Shown: positions 16,960-26,570, counted from the first letter of the stretch. The stretch is DNA of 64,000 bases from Clostridiales bacterium (GCA_016930575.1 JAFGGL010000003.1:1-64000); one strand, 5' to 3'. Notes: generated by a model from the sequence alone, not told the origin. Translations and numbers: made by a program.

Positions 16960-18204
16960 TACTCCCGCACGTCTGCGCAGGTCGTCGGCCTCCTGCCGCG
17001 CGATGGGATGGGTGGAATAGCGGGCGCGGTCGTAGAGGGCGGCGGCGGGGGCGGCGGCGTCCTCCGGCAGGCGCAGCGCGCCGGAGGTCAGCATCTCGCG
17101 CGCGGTGCGGGCGGGATCGGGCGCGTCCGCGCGGCGCAGCAGCAGCCGGTACACCCGCCGCACGGCATGCGCGGGGCTGAGCTTTTCCCACGGGGTTGGC
17201 ATAAGGCGTTGTTTGGCGCGCCGGAACCGGTCTGCGGCGGTCTTTTTGATCTCGCCCCAGTCCAGCAGGGTTTCGGACTGGTCGACGTAATCGGCGGCGA
17301 TTCGCTGCCGGTAGAGCTTGAACCGTTCCCGCAGCGCGGCAAACGCCCTGCGCAGCAGCTTATTGAGGTATCGGATCAGGAAAAACAGCGCCGCGGCGGC
17401 GATCAGCACGCCCAGCACGATCAATGCGATCTCCACGATCCGGGAAAACAGGCTGGGTTCCGACGCCTCCTCCAGGCCCGTAAGCTGGCTGAGGTCCATC
17501 TGCCCGCCGTCTCCGGCTGTTTCTGTTGGCCGCATGAAGGAAAGCAGCCACGTGACGGCGTTCACGACCGCCTGCATGATCCATGAAATGGCGGCGCGGA
17601 TCGCGCTGCCGACGGCCCCGACGTTTGCAAGCAGCAGCGCAAGCCCGCAAAACACCGTAAGCAGCTTGCGGTTTTGAAACAGCAGCGCTTTGGATTCGGA
17701 CGGCCCGGTATCGGCAAGCATGTTGCGGTTGAAGGAAAACAGGAAGGCGATCAGATATACGACGAAAAGCCAGCTCAACGGCGCCGCGGCGCTTTGAAAC
17801 ACGTCGATGCCTTTGAGAAACTGCGCGGCGATGTGCAGCACAACGCCGGCCGTCAGATGCTTTGGCGTCCATTCCTGATGCGCGGGGCGCGCCATGGCGG
17901 GCATGAAGGTCAGCATCGTGACCGCGCAGGGGAGGAATAACAGCATCCCCAACGGTTCGATAGTAAAGAACAGGGCGGCGCAGCCCGCCGCCGTCAGCGC
18001 CATGGCGAGGGTCAACGCGGCGGCGCGGCGTTTGGCGGAGCGAAGCCCCGCCCAGCCCGTCAAAAGCAGCGCGGGTACGGGCAGGGCCGCGGCGATCCAC
18101 AATTTGCCCGGCAGCAGCACGGAGCCGGGCAGCAGGTACAGCGGCGACAGCGCCAGGTAGTTTAAAAGCGCGGCGTAGGCTTTGGGTAAAAGACGCCTGC
18201 TCAT
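16957..18204 (-). CDS. Membrane protein with C-terminal DUF4129-like domain
   Basis: A 415-residue protein with about six membrane helices in the first ~215 residues, an acidic/polar loop, a further helix at ~255-285, and a cytoplasmic tail. The tail contains the ARTAREML...ALYDRARYSTHPI pattern of DUF4129 proteins that accompany MoxR and DUF58 genes. It is the third gene of the leftward MoxR-DUF58 operon (start overlaps the DUF58 stop by 4 bp). Such operons are linked to transglutaminase-like or envelope-stress functions, but their role here is unknown. Its stop TAG coincides with the first bases of a dispersed repeat. Confidence 0.78.
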   Translation of the reverse strand: MSRRLLPKAYAALLNYLALSPLYLLPGSVLLPGKLWIAAALPVPALLLTGWAGLRSAKRRAAALTLAMALTAAGCAALFFTIEPLGMLLFLPCAVTMLTFMPAMARPAHQEWTPKHLTAGVVLHIAAQFLKGIDVFQSAAAPLSWLFVVYLIAFLFSFNRNMLADTGPSESKALLFQNRKLLTVFCGLALLLANVGAVGSAIRAAISWIMQAVVNAVTWLLSFMRPTETAGDGGQMDLSQLTGLEEASEPSLFSRIVEIALIVLGVLIAAAALFFLIRYLNKLLRRAFAALRERFKLYRQRIAADYVDQSETLLDWGEIKKTAADRFRRAKQRLMPTPWEKLSPAHAVRRVYRLLLRRADAPDPARTAREMLTSGALRLPEDAAAPAAALYDRARYSTHPIARQEADDLRRRAGV

Positions 18205-19289
18205 GACGCCGCCTCCTTCGCTTCCCGCCGGTCGATCAGCTGCAGGGACACGGTATTGCCCGCGCGGCGCAGCGCGTTCATTTTTTTCTGCAAAAGTTCG
18301 GAATCATACACCGACAGCAGCAGCATATCCATGCCCGTATAGCCGCACAGGTCGTCCAGTACTTTTAAGATCGTGCGCGTGCGCCTGATGGTCAGGTGCG
18401 CCATCGCCGACAGCAGCTCCCCTTCGCGCGCGGACGATTTGGCGGGCGGCAGCACGGTGGGTCCGTCCTCCTCGTCCACGGGAACGTTGACGGCAAAGCC
18501 CGCCTCCACGCCGTTTCGGAGCGCCTCCAGGCACAGCGTGGCGGCGAGCGATATCATATACTCCACCACCTGCTGCTCGTACTCCATCAAATCGCCCCAC
18601 TGGGTTTCGGACATCTGGGTGTTGATGATCACCAGCATCTTCGGATCGGCGGTCATCTCGTGCACCTTCACCTGCAGCTGCCCCGTGCGCGCCGTGGCGC
18701 GCCAGTGGATGTCCTTGCGCTCGTCGCCCGCGGTGTAGGGGCGGATGCCGCCCACCCAGACCGGGTCGGGGAGGATCCAGCGCTTCACCAGAAGGTCGCC
18801 CTGCCAGCGCGTGGACGGCAGGGGGATGTCCGCGGGGGCGAGCAGGCGCGGATACACCTCGATGGCCGCGCCGGTGTCCGCCTGCATGCGCGGGGTGCGG
18901 ATGGCGAACAGGTCGCCCGCCTGCACGGACACCGAGCCCGCCCTGTAATACCCGCGTTTCGTCAGGGTGACCTGGTGCGTGCGCGTGATCTGGTGAAAGG
19001 CTTTCAGGTAGAACACGCTTTTGTGGTAGCGCTCGCCCGAGATCTGGATATCGGGATCGGACTTGAATTTCAGATGCGGCGAGATGCGGCTTTCCGCCTT
19101 CACCCAGGGCACGGGCAGGAATTTCCGGTTGCGGATGACCTCGATCATCTGCACCGTATCGCCCTGGTTGGCGCTGGCCTGCGAAAACCGCCGTTCGTAA
19201 CTAAGCCCCCGCAGGGAAAACCTGCCGATGACCAATCCCTGCAGGAAAGTAAGCGCTAAAATGACGGCCAGCAGGATGAATATACTCAT
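18201..19289 (-). CDS. DUF58 domain protein
   Basis: A 362-residue protein with two short N-terminal hydrophobic segments, then a DUF58 domain. The hallmark region GIRPYTAGDERKDIHWRATA is at about residues 186-205. It belongs to the von Willebrand A-like proteins that pair with MoxR ATPases. The true start is the ATG at 19289, overlapping the MoxR stop by 4 bp; the long open frame extending upstream to 20282 is a shadow of the MoxR gene. The likely role is as a MoxR-chaperoned membrane-associated factor. Substrate unknown. Confidence 0.88.
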   Translation of the reverse strand: MSIFILLAVILALTFLQGLVIGRFSLRGLSYERRFSQASANQGDTVQMIEVIRNRKFLPVPWVKAESRISPHLKFKSDPDIQISGERYHKSVFYLKAFHQITRTHQVTLTKRGYYRAGSVSVQAGDLFAIRTPRMQADTGAAIEVYPRLLAPADIPLPSTRWQGDLLVKRWILPDPVWVGGIRPYTAGDERKDIHWRATARTGQLQVKVHEMTADPKMLVIINTQMSETQWGDLMEYEQQVVEYMISLAATLCLEALRNGVEAGFAVNVPVDEEDGPTVLPPAKSSAREGELLSAMAHLTIRRTRTILKVLDDLCGYTGMDMLLLSVYDSELLQKKMNALRRAGNTVSLQLIDRREAKEAAS

Positions 19290-20239
19290 GAATCGACGGC
19301 CTCGGTTGGCACGGGCACGGTCTTCAGCGCGTCCAGCACCACGTCCTGCCCGGCGTCGGTCTTGCCGTACACGCCGCGCACGATGATGCGGTGGGCGAGC
19401 ACCGGCACGGCCAGGGCCTTCACATCGTCCGGGGTGACGAAGTCGCGCCCGCGGATGACGGCGATGGCCTGGGACGCGCGCATCAGCGAGAGCATCCCGC
19501 GCGGGCTCGCGCCAAGCAGCGCCTGGGGCGCGTGGCGCGTGTGCTCGCACAGCGCGGCGATGTATTCCATCACGGGCTCCGACACCTGCGTTTCCGGGCA
19601 GGCCTGCTGCGCCGCGATCAGGTCTTCGCCGCTTGCCACGGCGGTAAGCTCGGTGATGGGATCGTTTTTCAAAAAGCGGGTCAGGATGGCGACGGCCTCG
19701 TCCCCTTCGGGATAGCCCATCGACAGCCGCATCAAAAAGCGGTCCAGCTGCGCCTCGGGCAGGGCGAAGGTGCCCTGGATCTCCACGGGGTTTTGCGTGG
19801 CGACGACCAAAAACGGCTCCGAAAGCTTTCGCGTCACGCCGCTTTCGGTCACCTGCCGCTCCTCCATGCATTCCAAAAGCGCCGACTGCGTGCGCGGCGT
19901 CGCGCGGTTGATCTCGTCGGCAAGCAGGATGTTGGTGAACACCGGCCCCGGCGCAAAGCTGAACTCCCCGGTGGACGGCTGGTAGACGCTGGAACCCGTG
20001 ATGTCCGACGGCATCAGGTCGGGCGTGAACTGGATGCGCGCGAAGCGGCAGTCCAGGGATTTTGCCAGGCTTTTGGATAGCATGGTCTTGCCCGTGCCCG
20101 GCACGTCTTCCAGCAGCACGTGCCCCTTGGCGATCAGCGCCGCCATCATTTTTTCGATCACGGCCTGCCGGCCGACGATCACGCGGGCGATGTTGTCCTG
20201 TACCTTCTTTGCGAATGCGGCTGTCTGCACCGATACCAC
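19286..20239 (-). CDS. MoxR-family AAA+ ATPase
   Basis: A 317-residue AAA+ ATPase. Walker A is EDVPGTGKT, Walker B/sensor region is ILLADEINRATPRTQSALLE, and the MoxR-typical ATQNPVEIQGTFALPEAQLDRF follows. MoxR proteins act as chaperones that assemble metal- or VWA-domain protein complexes. The first possible start is GTG at 20239; a second GTG at 20230 has AGGTGG five bases upstream and may be the real one. First gene of a three-gene leftward operon with the DUF58 and DUF4129-like proteins. Confidence 0.92.
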   Translation of the reverse strand: MVSVQTAAFAKKVQDNIARVIVGRQAVIEKMMAALIAKGHVLLEDVPGTGKTMLSKSLAKSLDCRFARIQFTPDLMPSDITGSSVYQPSTGEFSFAPGPVFTNILLADEINRATPRTQSALLECMEERQVTESGVTRKLSEPFLVVATQNPVEIQGTFALPEAQLDRFLMRLSMGYPEGDEAVAILTRFLKNDPITELTAVASGEDLIAAQQACPETQVSEPVMEYIAALCEHTRHAPQALLGASPRGMLSLMRASQAIAVIRGRDFVTPDDVKALAVPVLAHRIIVRGVYGKTDAGQDVVLDALKTVPVPTEAVDS

Positions 20240-20268
20240 CTGAGCTTTCTGCTTTTGTTGTTTTTCCC

Positions 20269-20274
20269 ATTATA
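20269..20274 (-). promoter_or_regulatory. Extended -10 promoter for the MoxR operon
   Basis: Leftward TGTGCTATAAT gives a perfect TATAAT with a TGn extension, about 30 bases before the GTG start; a TTGAAA lies 15 bases upstream as a possible -35. Confidence 0.7.
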
Positions 20275-20326
20275 GCACACACGAAAGGTTTTCAATCATT
20301 CCGGAGGACGCTACAAGCGGTTTGGT

Positions 20327-20355
20327 TTGCTTTTTTTCTGTGTTATTGCTATGAT
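20327..20355 (+). promoter_or_regulatory. Promoter for the ABC exporter/Fet operon
   Basis: TTGCTT (20327-20332), 17-bp spacer, TATGAT (20350-20355) with TGC extension, about 48 bases before the 20403 ATG. It is divergent from the MoxR promoter. Confidence 0.6.
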
Positions 20356-20402
20356 AAAGCCCGAATATACAACACGTTCCTGTTGGCAAGGAGGAAAGTG
20401 CT

Positions 20403-21290
20403 ATGAGCGTGATCTCCATCCAAAACCTGACCCGCGATTACGGCCGCCGCCGCGGGGTGTTCGACGTATCCTTTGACGTCAGCGAGGGCGAGGCCTTCGG
20501 CTTCCTTGGCCCCAACGGCGCGGGCAAGACCACGACCATCCGCCATCTGATGGGCTTTTTGAAGCCGCAAAAGGGCGCATGCACCATCAACGGCATGAAT
20601 TGCTGGGACAACCGGGCCGAGATCCAGCAGACGCTTGGCTACATCCCCGGCGAGATCGCCTTTTTCGACGACATGACGGGGCCCGAATTCCTGCGCTTCA
20701 TCGCGCGCTACCGGGGCATGAAGGGCGACGGGCGCCGGAAGGAATTGTTGGATCGCTTTGAACTCAGCCCCACAGGGCGTATCAAGAAGATGTCCAAGGG
20801 CATGAAGCAGAAGCTCGGCATCGTCGCCGCGCTGATGCACGATCCCGCCATCCTGGTGCTGGACGAGCCTACCTCGGGGCTGGACCCGCTGATGCAGAGC
20901 CGCTTCATCGAGCTCGTAATGAACGAAAAGGAGCGCGGCAAGACCATTTTGATGTCCAGCCACATGTTTGAAGAAGTGGAGCGCACCTGCCATCGCGTGG
21001 GCATCATACGCCAGGGCGATCTGGTGACGGTGGATTCGGTGGACGAACTCAAAGCCAAACAGCAGAAGAAATTCATCGTCACCTTTGAAAACTCCAAGGC
21101 TGCCGAGGCCTTCCTGAAGGAAGACCTGCAAACGGAGATGCTCACCCACCACCGCGTGGCGGTCACCGTGGGCGACAATATCCGCGACCTGATCGCCGCG
21201 ATGAACCGCTATCCCGTGCAAAACATCACCGCGCCCAACCAGAGCCTGGAAGAGGTCTTTATGCAGTATTACGGAGGTGAACAGGCATGA
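20403..21290 (+). CDS. ABC transporter ATP-binding protein (ABC-2 exporter type)
   Basis: A 295-residue nucleotide-binding subunit: Walker A GPNGAGKTT, signature MSKGMKQKLG and Walker B ILVLDEPTSG are intact. The C-terminal ~80 residues form the extension seen in drug/peptide-export (DRA/CcmA) ATPases. It overlaps the following permease by 4 bp, so the two form a transporter that exports an unknown substrate. AAGGAGG lies 8 bases before the ATG. Confidence 0.92.
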   Translation: MSVISIQNLTRDYGRRRGVFDVSFDVSEGEAFGFLGPNGAGKTTTIRHLMGFLKPQKGACTINGMNCWDNRAEIQQTLGYIPGEIAFFDDMTGPEFLRFIARYRGMKGDGRRKELLDRFELSPTGRIKKMSKGMKQKLGIVAALMHDPAILVLDEPTSGLDPLMQSRFIELVMNEKERGKTILMSSHMFEEVERTCHRVGIIRQGDLVTVDSVDELKAKQQKKFIVTFENSKAAEAFLKEDLQTEMLTHHRVAVTVGDNIRDLIAAMNRYPVQNITAPNQSLEEVFMQYYGGEQA

Positions 21291-22090
21291 ACGCGACGCT
21301 TTATAAACGCGAAATGAAATCCAGCTGGAAACTGCTGCTCATCTTCACGGCCATCCTCACGATGTACGTCGTGCTGATGATCGTGATGTATACGCCGGAA
21401 ATGCTCGATATGTTCCAGCAGTTTTCCGCCACGATGCCGCAGTTGATGTCGTCGTTCAACATGAATTTCTCCGCCGAATCGCTGACGCTGCTGGGTTACC
21501 TGGCAAGCGGCCTGTACGGCTTCATCCTGATCATTTTCCCGATGATATTCAGCATCATCCGCGGCAACGGGCTGGTCGCCCGTTATGTGGACCGGGGATC
21601 CATGGCCTCGCTTCTGGCCGCGCCGGTCAAGCGCCGCACGGTCGCCGTCACGCAGATGGCGGTGCTGATCACCGGCATCGTGTGGCTGGTCGTATACGCG
21701 TCGGCGTTGGAGCTCGTCACCATCGCAGCGCATGCGCCCGAGCAGGCGGATACCGCCACGCTTTTGAAGCTGAACTTCGGGCTTTTGTCGCTGCACCTGT
21801 TCATCGGCGGCATATGCTTCCTGGCGTCGTGCCTCTTCAGCGAATCCAGATACTCCCTGGCACTTGGCGCCGGGCTGCCCGGGCTGATGTACATCCTGCA
21901 GCTCCTCTCGCAGGCCGGCGACCAGACCGAAGGCTTCAAATACGCCACCTTCTTCACCCTCTTTGATTCGGACGCCATCGCCGCGGGCCAGGCCGGCGCG
22001 ATGGGCGGCGTGTGGGTGCTGCTTGGCGGCGCGGTGATCCTGTACGCCGCGGCGGTCGTCATCTTTACAAAAAGGGATTTGTCAGTCTAG
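21287..22090 (+). CDS. ABC-2 type permease
   Basis: A 267-residue membrane protein with six predicted helices, an N-terminal amphipathic stretch and a large loop after helix 1, as in ABC-2 export permeases. It pairs with the ATPase encoded just upstream (4-bp overlap). The cargo cannot be read from sequence. The next gene starts 16 bases after its stop, so the Fet-like pair may belong to the same transcript. Confidence 0.88.
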   Translation: MNATLYKREMKSSWKLLLIFTAILTMYVVLMIVMYTPEMLDMFQQFSATMPQLMSSFNMNFSAESLTLLGYLASGLYGFILIIFPMIFSIIRGNGLVARYVDRGSMASLLAAPVKRRTVAVTQMAVLITGIVWLVVYASALELVTIAAHAPEQADTATLLKLNFGLLSLHLFIGGICFLASCLFSESRYSLALGAGLPGLMYILQLLSQAGDQTEGFKYATFFTLFDSDAIAAGQAGAMGGVWVLLGGAVILYAAAVVIFTKRDLSV

Positions 22091-22105
22091 CACGAAGGAA
22101 ACCAT

Positions 22106-22738
22106 ATGCCGGCAATTATTACCGCAACGAATCTGAGATTTCTGGACAAGCTGCGCTTCCCCGACATCCGCGTTGAGCAGGGAAGCGCGACCTTTATCTG
22201 CGGGGAAAGCGGCACGGGCAAAACCACGCTGCTCAAGATGTTCAACGCCACGGCCACGCCGGCGGAGGGGCGGATCCTGTTTGGCGGGCAGGACATCGCG
22301 GAGATGGACACCATCGCCCTGCGCCGGCAGGTGCTGCTGGCCGGGCAGAAGGTGTACCTGTTCGACGATACCATCCGGGGCAATTTCGAGCAGTTCTACG
22401 CCTACCGCGGCGAAACCTGTATCGGTACAGATGAAATGGCCGGGTACCTGCGCCTTTGCTGTATCGAGTTCCCCCTGTCAACGCGCTGCCAGCCGCTTTC
22501 GGGCGGGGAGAAGCAGCGCGTGTTTTTGGCCGTCCACCTGTCGATGAAGCCGAAGGTGCTGATGCTGGACGAGCCGACGGCGGCGCTGGACAAGAAAACG
22601 GCGAAGCGGATGCTTTCGCAGATGAAGGAACACTGCGCGGATAACGGCATCACGCTGGTGGTGGTCAGCCACGATCCGGCGCTGGTCGGCGCGTTTGCCG
22701 ACGCGGTCATCCCGCTGACGGAGGAGGCCTGCGAATGA
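22106..22738 (+). CDS. fetA: FetA-like ABC ATP-binding protein
   Basis: A 210-residue ATPase: Walker A GESGTGKTT, signature LSGGEKQRV, Walker B VLMLDEPTAALD. It overlaps the FetB homologue by 4 bp. In E. coli FetAB exports iron and protects against oxidative stress. The symbol rests mainly on pairing with a clear UPF0014 permease, because the ATPase alone resembles many short importer/exporter ATPases. It is compact, lacking any C-terminal regulatory domain. Confidence 0.8.
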   Translation: MPAIITATNLRFLDKLRFPDIRVEQGSATFICGESGTGKTTLLKMFNATATPAEGRILFGGQDIAEMDTIALRRQVLLAGQKVYLFDDTIRGNFEQFYAYRGETCIGTDEMAGYLRLCCIEFPLSTRCQPLSGGEKQRVFLAVHLSMKPKVLMLDEPTAALDKKTAKRMLSQMKEHCADNGITLVVVSHDPALVGAFADAVIPLTEEACE

Positions 22739-23520
22739 GCAACATCGTACAGCTGGACCTCTGGCATTTCACGCTGATCTACCTGCTGCTGCTGGTGGTC
22801 GTCTCGGTGCTGCGTTTCACCAGGATCAACCAGACCAAGAGCCTTTTATGGGCCAGCGCGCGCATGACGCTGCAGCTGACGCTCTCCGGGCTGATTTTAA
22901 CCTACATCTTCCAAAACCCGCATCCGGCGTTCGTGGCCGTGTACCTTGCGGGGATGATTACCTTCGCGGTCTTTAGAGTGTTTAGCATCAACAAGCAGCT
23001 GAACCGCCGCTTCCGCGTGATCGTCGCCGCATCCATTGCGTTTTCGGGCCTTGCGGTGATGGTGTATTTCGTCGCGCTGGTCGTGGGCGAATCCCTGGGC
23101 AACCCGCAGTACGTCATCCCGATCTCGGGCATGCTGATGGGCAACACCATGACGGGCGTATCCCTGGGCGTGAAAACCCTGTACCAGACGCTTGACGACC
23201 AGGCGGACCGCATCGAGACCCTGCAGAACATGGGCGTGAAGCCCGACAGGCTGTTCATGCCCTTCGTACGCCGGTCGATGGAAACGGCCATCCTGCCCAC
23301 CATCAACACGATGGTCGGCATCGGCATCGTGTCCCTGCCCGGGATGATGACCGGACAGATTTTATCGGGCACCCTGCCGACCACCGCCATCCTCTACCAG
23401 ATCGCCATCATGATCGCGATCTGCACCACGGTGTGCCTGTCCACCTTCGGCTCGCTGTACTTCGGCTACCGGACGCTGTATAACAAGAGGAATCAGATAG
23501 AGTTGAACGCGCAGCCCTAG
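22735..23520 (+). CDS. fetB: Iron export permease FetB (UPF0014)
   Basis: A 261-residue polytopic protein of the UPF0014 family with the diagnostic GMLMGNTMTGVSL and GIGIVSLPGMMTGQILSG segments. FetB is the membrane partner of FetA in putative iron efflux. Length and motif order match family norms. It is translationally coupled to fetA (ATGA overlap). A hairpin (23521-23550) begins directly after its TAG stop. Confidence 0.9.
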   Translation: MSNIVQLDLWHFTLIYLLLLVVVSVLRFTRINQTKSLLWASARMTLQLTLSGLILTYIFQNPHPAFVAVYLAGMITFAVFRVFSINKQLNRRFRVIVAASIAFSGLAVMVYFVALVVGESLGNPQYVIPISGMLMGNTMTGVSLGVKTLYQTLDDQADRIETLQNMGVKPDRLFMPFVRRSMETAILPTINTMVGIGIVSLPGMMTGQILSGTLPTTAILYQIAIMIAICTTVCLSTFGSLYFGYRTLYNKRNQIELNAQP

Positions 23521-23581
23521 CGTTTCAGGCAGGGCAATCACACTGAAACGGCGAACAAAACCACACTGAATGTGCTATACT
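23521..23581 (+). promoter_or_regulatory. Hairpin plus extended -10 promoter before the KAP NTPase gene
   Basis: CGTTTCAG / CTGAAACG (23521-23528 with 23543-23550) can form an 8-bp hairpin after fetB. TGCTATACT at 23573-23581 is the promoter -10. The 9-mer CACACTGAA occurs twice in this spacer, once overlapping the hairpin arm and once just upstream of the -10, so it could be an operator. Confidence 0.5.
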
Positions 23582-23608
23582 ATATCAAAACCGACGCAGA
23601 GGTGAATC

Positions 23609-25804
23609 ATGCTTTCCGATCAGCCCATCACATCCGCAAAGGACGATCTGCTGGGGCGCGCGTCTTTCGCGCGGCAGATCGCTTCGGCTATGCTCGGCTG
23701 CGCGCCGGGCAAGCGGGGCAGCCTTGCCGTCGGGCTTTACGGCAAATGGGGATCGGGGAAGACCTCGGTCATCAACATGGTTACCGAAGCGCTTGCCAAA
23801 ACGAAGGGCAGGCAGCCGATCGTTATTATGTTCAATCCCTGGGACTATCCGGCGGGGGAGCTGCTGCCCGGGCAGCTATTGCAGACCGTCGCCGACGAGC
23901 TGAAAAAGCCCGCGCACGGCGGGAAGCTGAACAAGGCCGCCAGAGCGATGGAGAAATACGCCTCGGCGCTTGAGGCATGCTCGCCGTCGTTTGCGTCCGA
24001 GACCGTCGCCGAGTTTCGGGGCGGGCCGCCGAAAAAGAAAAAATGGAAGAAAGGGAAGAAGGATTCTCACAAGCGCTTGATTGAGCGCAGGGGTAAAGTA
24101 TTCAAACGGCTGAAGAAGCAAAAACAGAAACTCTATATCATCATGGACGATATCGACCGCCTGCCCTCCCGGCGCATCCGCGGCGTTTTGCAGCTTGTGA
24201 AGGCCGCGGCGGACTTCCCGCGCACGGTGTACCTGCTGGCCTTCGACCAGGACGTGGTGGTCAGCTCGCTGGGAAAGAAGCTCTACGGCGACGGCCGGCG
24301 GTATCTGGAAAAGTTCATCCAGGTGCAGTTCGACGTGCCTGCGCCAAAGCCCGGGCGCATCCGCGGGATATTGATGGCTTACATCTCTGCCTGGATTGAG
24401 ACGCAGAGGGGGTTAAATTTCGATAGCGCGTATTTTGACGAGGTTTCGCCGTTCCTGTTCGCCTGTATCGTAAGCATCCGCGACGTGTACCGCTTCATCA
24501 ACGCCTTCCGCGTCCGCTATCAGGCGCTCCAAAACGAAGTCAACTTCGTGGACCTCCTGGCGGTGACCGCCATGCAGCTGCACGCGCCCAAGGTTCTGCC
24601 GTGGATCCAGGCGCACCGGGACGACCTGCTGCGCGGCGGCGGGCTTGCCTACCGTAGCGCGGACTTCATGAAGAAGCGTCGGCTCAAGGCCGAGCACAGG
24701 CAGATGATCGCCGCGCTGGACGAGACCCTGGCCGATGCGTTATTGAGGTTGATCGGGCACATGTTCCCGCGCTACGGCAAGAACATGCTGGACGTATACT
24801 TGGGCGATGCGGACCCGCGCTTCGTGCGCATGCGCCGTATCTGCTGCGAGGAGTTTTTCGATCTGTATTTCACCCAGTCTCTGGAAGGGCTGTCGATCAC
24901 CCAGAAGGAGATCATCCGGGTCATCCGCAAGATGGACCGGGCCCGGCTGCGCGCCTATACCGACGGCCTGACGCAGGAGGAGCACCGGGACGCGTTTTTA
25001 AACCACCTGCCGCATTATCTGGACGACATCCCGGACGAACGGCTGCCGCTATTCTTCCATGAAGTGCTGTGGCTCAGCCGCCTGCCGGAGGATAAAACGC
25101 CGACCGACAAGCCCTTCCAGCGCTCGTTCTTCCAGGAATGCTGCAACACGGCGCTGCGGATTCTGACCAAGATGCGGCATGATACGCTGGAGCAGAGCCT
25201 GTCGGAGGCCGTGTCCGGCGCGAACAAGCTGACCATCTCCATCCTCGTTTCGCTGCTTTCGAGCATACGGCGCGGCGCGCCCGGCGCGGAGGGCATCGAA
25301 ATCGCCGAGGATATCATCGTATCGCATCTGCGCCGCCTGATGAACAAGATCCATTCCGTCGCCCTGCACGACAACTGGCTGCTCTCGCACAAGCCCCTGC
25401 CGGTGCTGACGGCCTGGAAGCAGATGGACGCCGTGTCCTTCCGCGTGTATTTTAGGAAGCTGATGCTGGACGACGGCAACGCCGCGCGGCTGGTATCCTG
25501 CCTGACGCAGCGTTTCGGCCGGGGCGAGGACATGGAATACCAGTACGGGGACATGGACGGGAAGCACGCGTTTTCCGAGGAGTTTACGCAAATCGACGCG
25601 AAGGAGGCCGTGCTGCGGCTGCGCGGCGCCGAGGCCTTCCGCGCCCTGCCGGAGGACGTGCGGCTTGACAGCGTCGCGTTTTCGCTGATGGACGAAACCA
25701 TGCACCGCGTCACGCAGCAGGACGTGCTGGCGGTCTATCCCGCATGGATGGGGGAAGCGGAAGGCGAGACCGGCCCGGAAATCAAAGACGATCAGGAGAA
25801 CTAA
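23609..25804 (+). CDS. KAP-family P-loop NTPase
   Basis: A 731-residue STAND-like NTPase of the KAP family. Walker A is GLYGKWGSGKTS (residues ~42-53) and Walker B IIMDDIDRLP (~175-184). Between them, where most KAP ATPases insert membrane helices, this protein has no hydrophobic segment but a strongly basic stretch (PPKKKKWKKGKK) and so appears soluble. The C-terminal ~450 residues are helical with no domain I recognise. KAP proteins include phage-exclusion factors (PifA) and receptor-scaffold ATPases. The following methyltransferase starts 4 bp after its stop. The start ATG has GAGGTG at 8 bases. Confidence 0.88.
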   Translation: MLSDQPITSAKDDLLGRASFARQIASAMLGCAPGKRGSLAVGLYGKWGSGKTSVINMVTEALAKTKGRQPIVIMFNPWDYPAGELLPGQLLQTVADELKKPAHGGKLNKAARAMEKYASALEACSPSFASETVAEFRGGPPKKKKWKKGKKDSHKRLIERRGKVFKRLKKQKQKLYIIMDDIDRLPSRRIRGVLQLVKAAADFPRTVYLLAFDQDVVVSSLGKKLYGDGRRYLEKFIQVQFDVPAPKPGRIRGILMAYISAWIETQRGLNFDSAYFDEVSPFLFACIVSIRDVYRFINAFRVRYQALQNEVNFVDLLAVTAMQLHAPKVLPWIQAHRDDLLRGGGLAYRSADFMKKRRLKAEHRQMIAALDETLADALLRLIGHMFPRYGKNMLDVYLGDADPRFVRMRRICCEEFFDLYFTQSLEGLSITQKEIIRVIRKMDRARLRAYTDGLTQEEHRDAFLNHLPHYLDDIPDERLPLFFHEVLWLSRLPEDKTPTDKPFQRSFFQECCNTALRILTKMRHDTLEQSLSEAVSGANKLTISILVSLLSSIRRGAPGAEGIEIAEDIIVSHLRRLMNKIHSVALHDNWLLSHKPLPVLTAWKQMDAVSFRVYFRKLMLDDGNAARLVSCLTQRFGRGEDMEYQYGDMDGKHAFSEEFTQIDAKEAVLRLRGAEAFRALPEDVRLDSVAFSLMDETMHRVTQQDVLAVYPAWMGEAEGETGPEIKDDQEN

Positions 25805-25808
25805 GCAT

Positions 25809-26570
25809 ATGAACTACCAGGACATCAACTCCGAAACCATCGACAGTTGGATCGAAGGCGAGGGCGGCTGGGAATGGGGCACGCCCATTTCGCATGAGGT
25901 GTTTTTGTCCGCCAAGCAGGGCGACTGGCATATGCTGCTCACGCCGCAGGTCCATGTGCCCAAAGAATGGTATCCGGAACTCAAAGGCCGCAGGGTGCTG
26001 GGGCTGGCCTCCGGCGGCGGGCAGCAAATGCCCATCTTCGCCGCGCTGGGCGCGGAGTGCACGGTGCTGGATTACTCCAGAAAACAGCTGGAATCGGAGC
26101 AGATGGTCTCCGAGCGGGAAGGCTATGATATCAACCTCATCCGCGCGGACATGACCAAGCCGCTGCCGTTTGCGGACGAAAGCTTCGACCTGATCTTTCA
26201 CCCCGTGTCCAACGGTTACATCGAAGACGTGCTGCATGTTTGGCGCGAGTGTTTCCGCATCCTCAAACCCGACGGCCGCCTGATGGCGGGTATGGGAAAC
26301 GGATTTGAATTCGTGACCGATTGGGGCAAGACCGAGATCAAATACTCTCTGCCGTATAACCCGCTGAAAAACAAGGAATTGTACGAGCAGGGGCTGAGGA
26401 ACAACGAGGGCGTGCAGTTTTCCCACACGCTCAACGAGCAGATCCGCGGGCAGCTGCACTCCGGCTTCCGCCTGATTGATTGCTATGAGGATGTGGATAC
26501 CCAGGGAACCTCCGCGAAATTCAACATCCCCGTATATTGGGCGACGTTGGCCGAGAAACCTAAAGCATGA
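25809..26570 (+). CDS. Class I SAM-dependent methyltransferase
   Basis: A 253-residue Rossmann methyltransferase: motif I is VLGLASGGGQQ, with acidic motif II in VLDYS and the post-I motif LPFADESFDLIFHP. The substrate is unknown. The first ~55 residues form an acidic, Trp-rich extension. CAGGAGAAC precedes the ATG, 4 bp after the KAP gene, and its stop overlaps the csaA start by 4 bp, so the three genes are one transcriptional unit. Confidence 0.85.
   Translation: MNYQDINSETIDSWIEGEGGWEWGTPISHEVFLSAKQGDWHMLLTPQVHVPKEWYPELKGRRVLGLASGGGQQMPIFAALGAECTVLDYSRKQLESEQMVSEREGYDINLIRADMTKPLPFADESFDLIFHPVSNGYIEDVLHVWRECFRILKPDGRLMAGMGNGFEFVTDWGKTEIKYSLPYNPLKNKELYEQGLRNNEGVQFSHTLNEQIRGQLHSGFRLIDCYEDVDTQGTSAKFNIPVYWATLAEKPKA

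Noticed and set aside
19290-20282. The DUF58 frame continuing upstream to 20282
   Set aside because: It runs through the MoxR gene in another frame; the MoxR stop overlaps the DUF58 ATG by 4 bp in the usual way.
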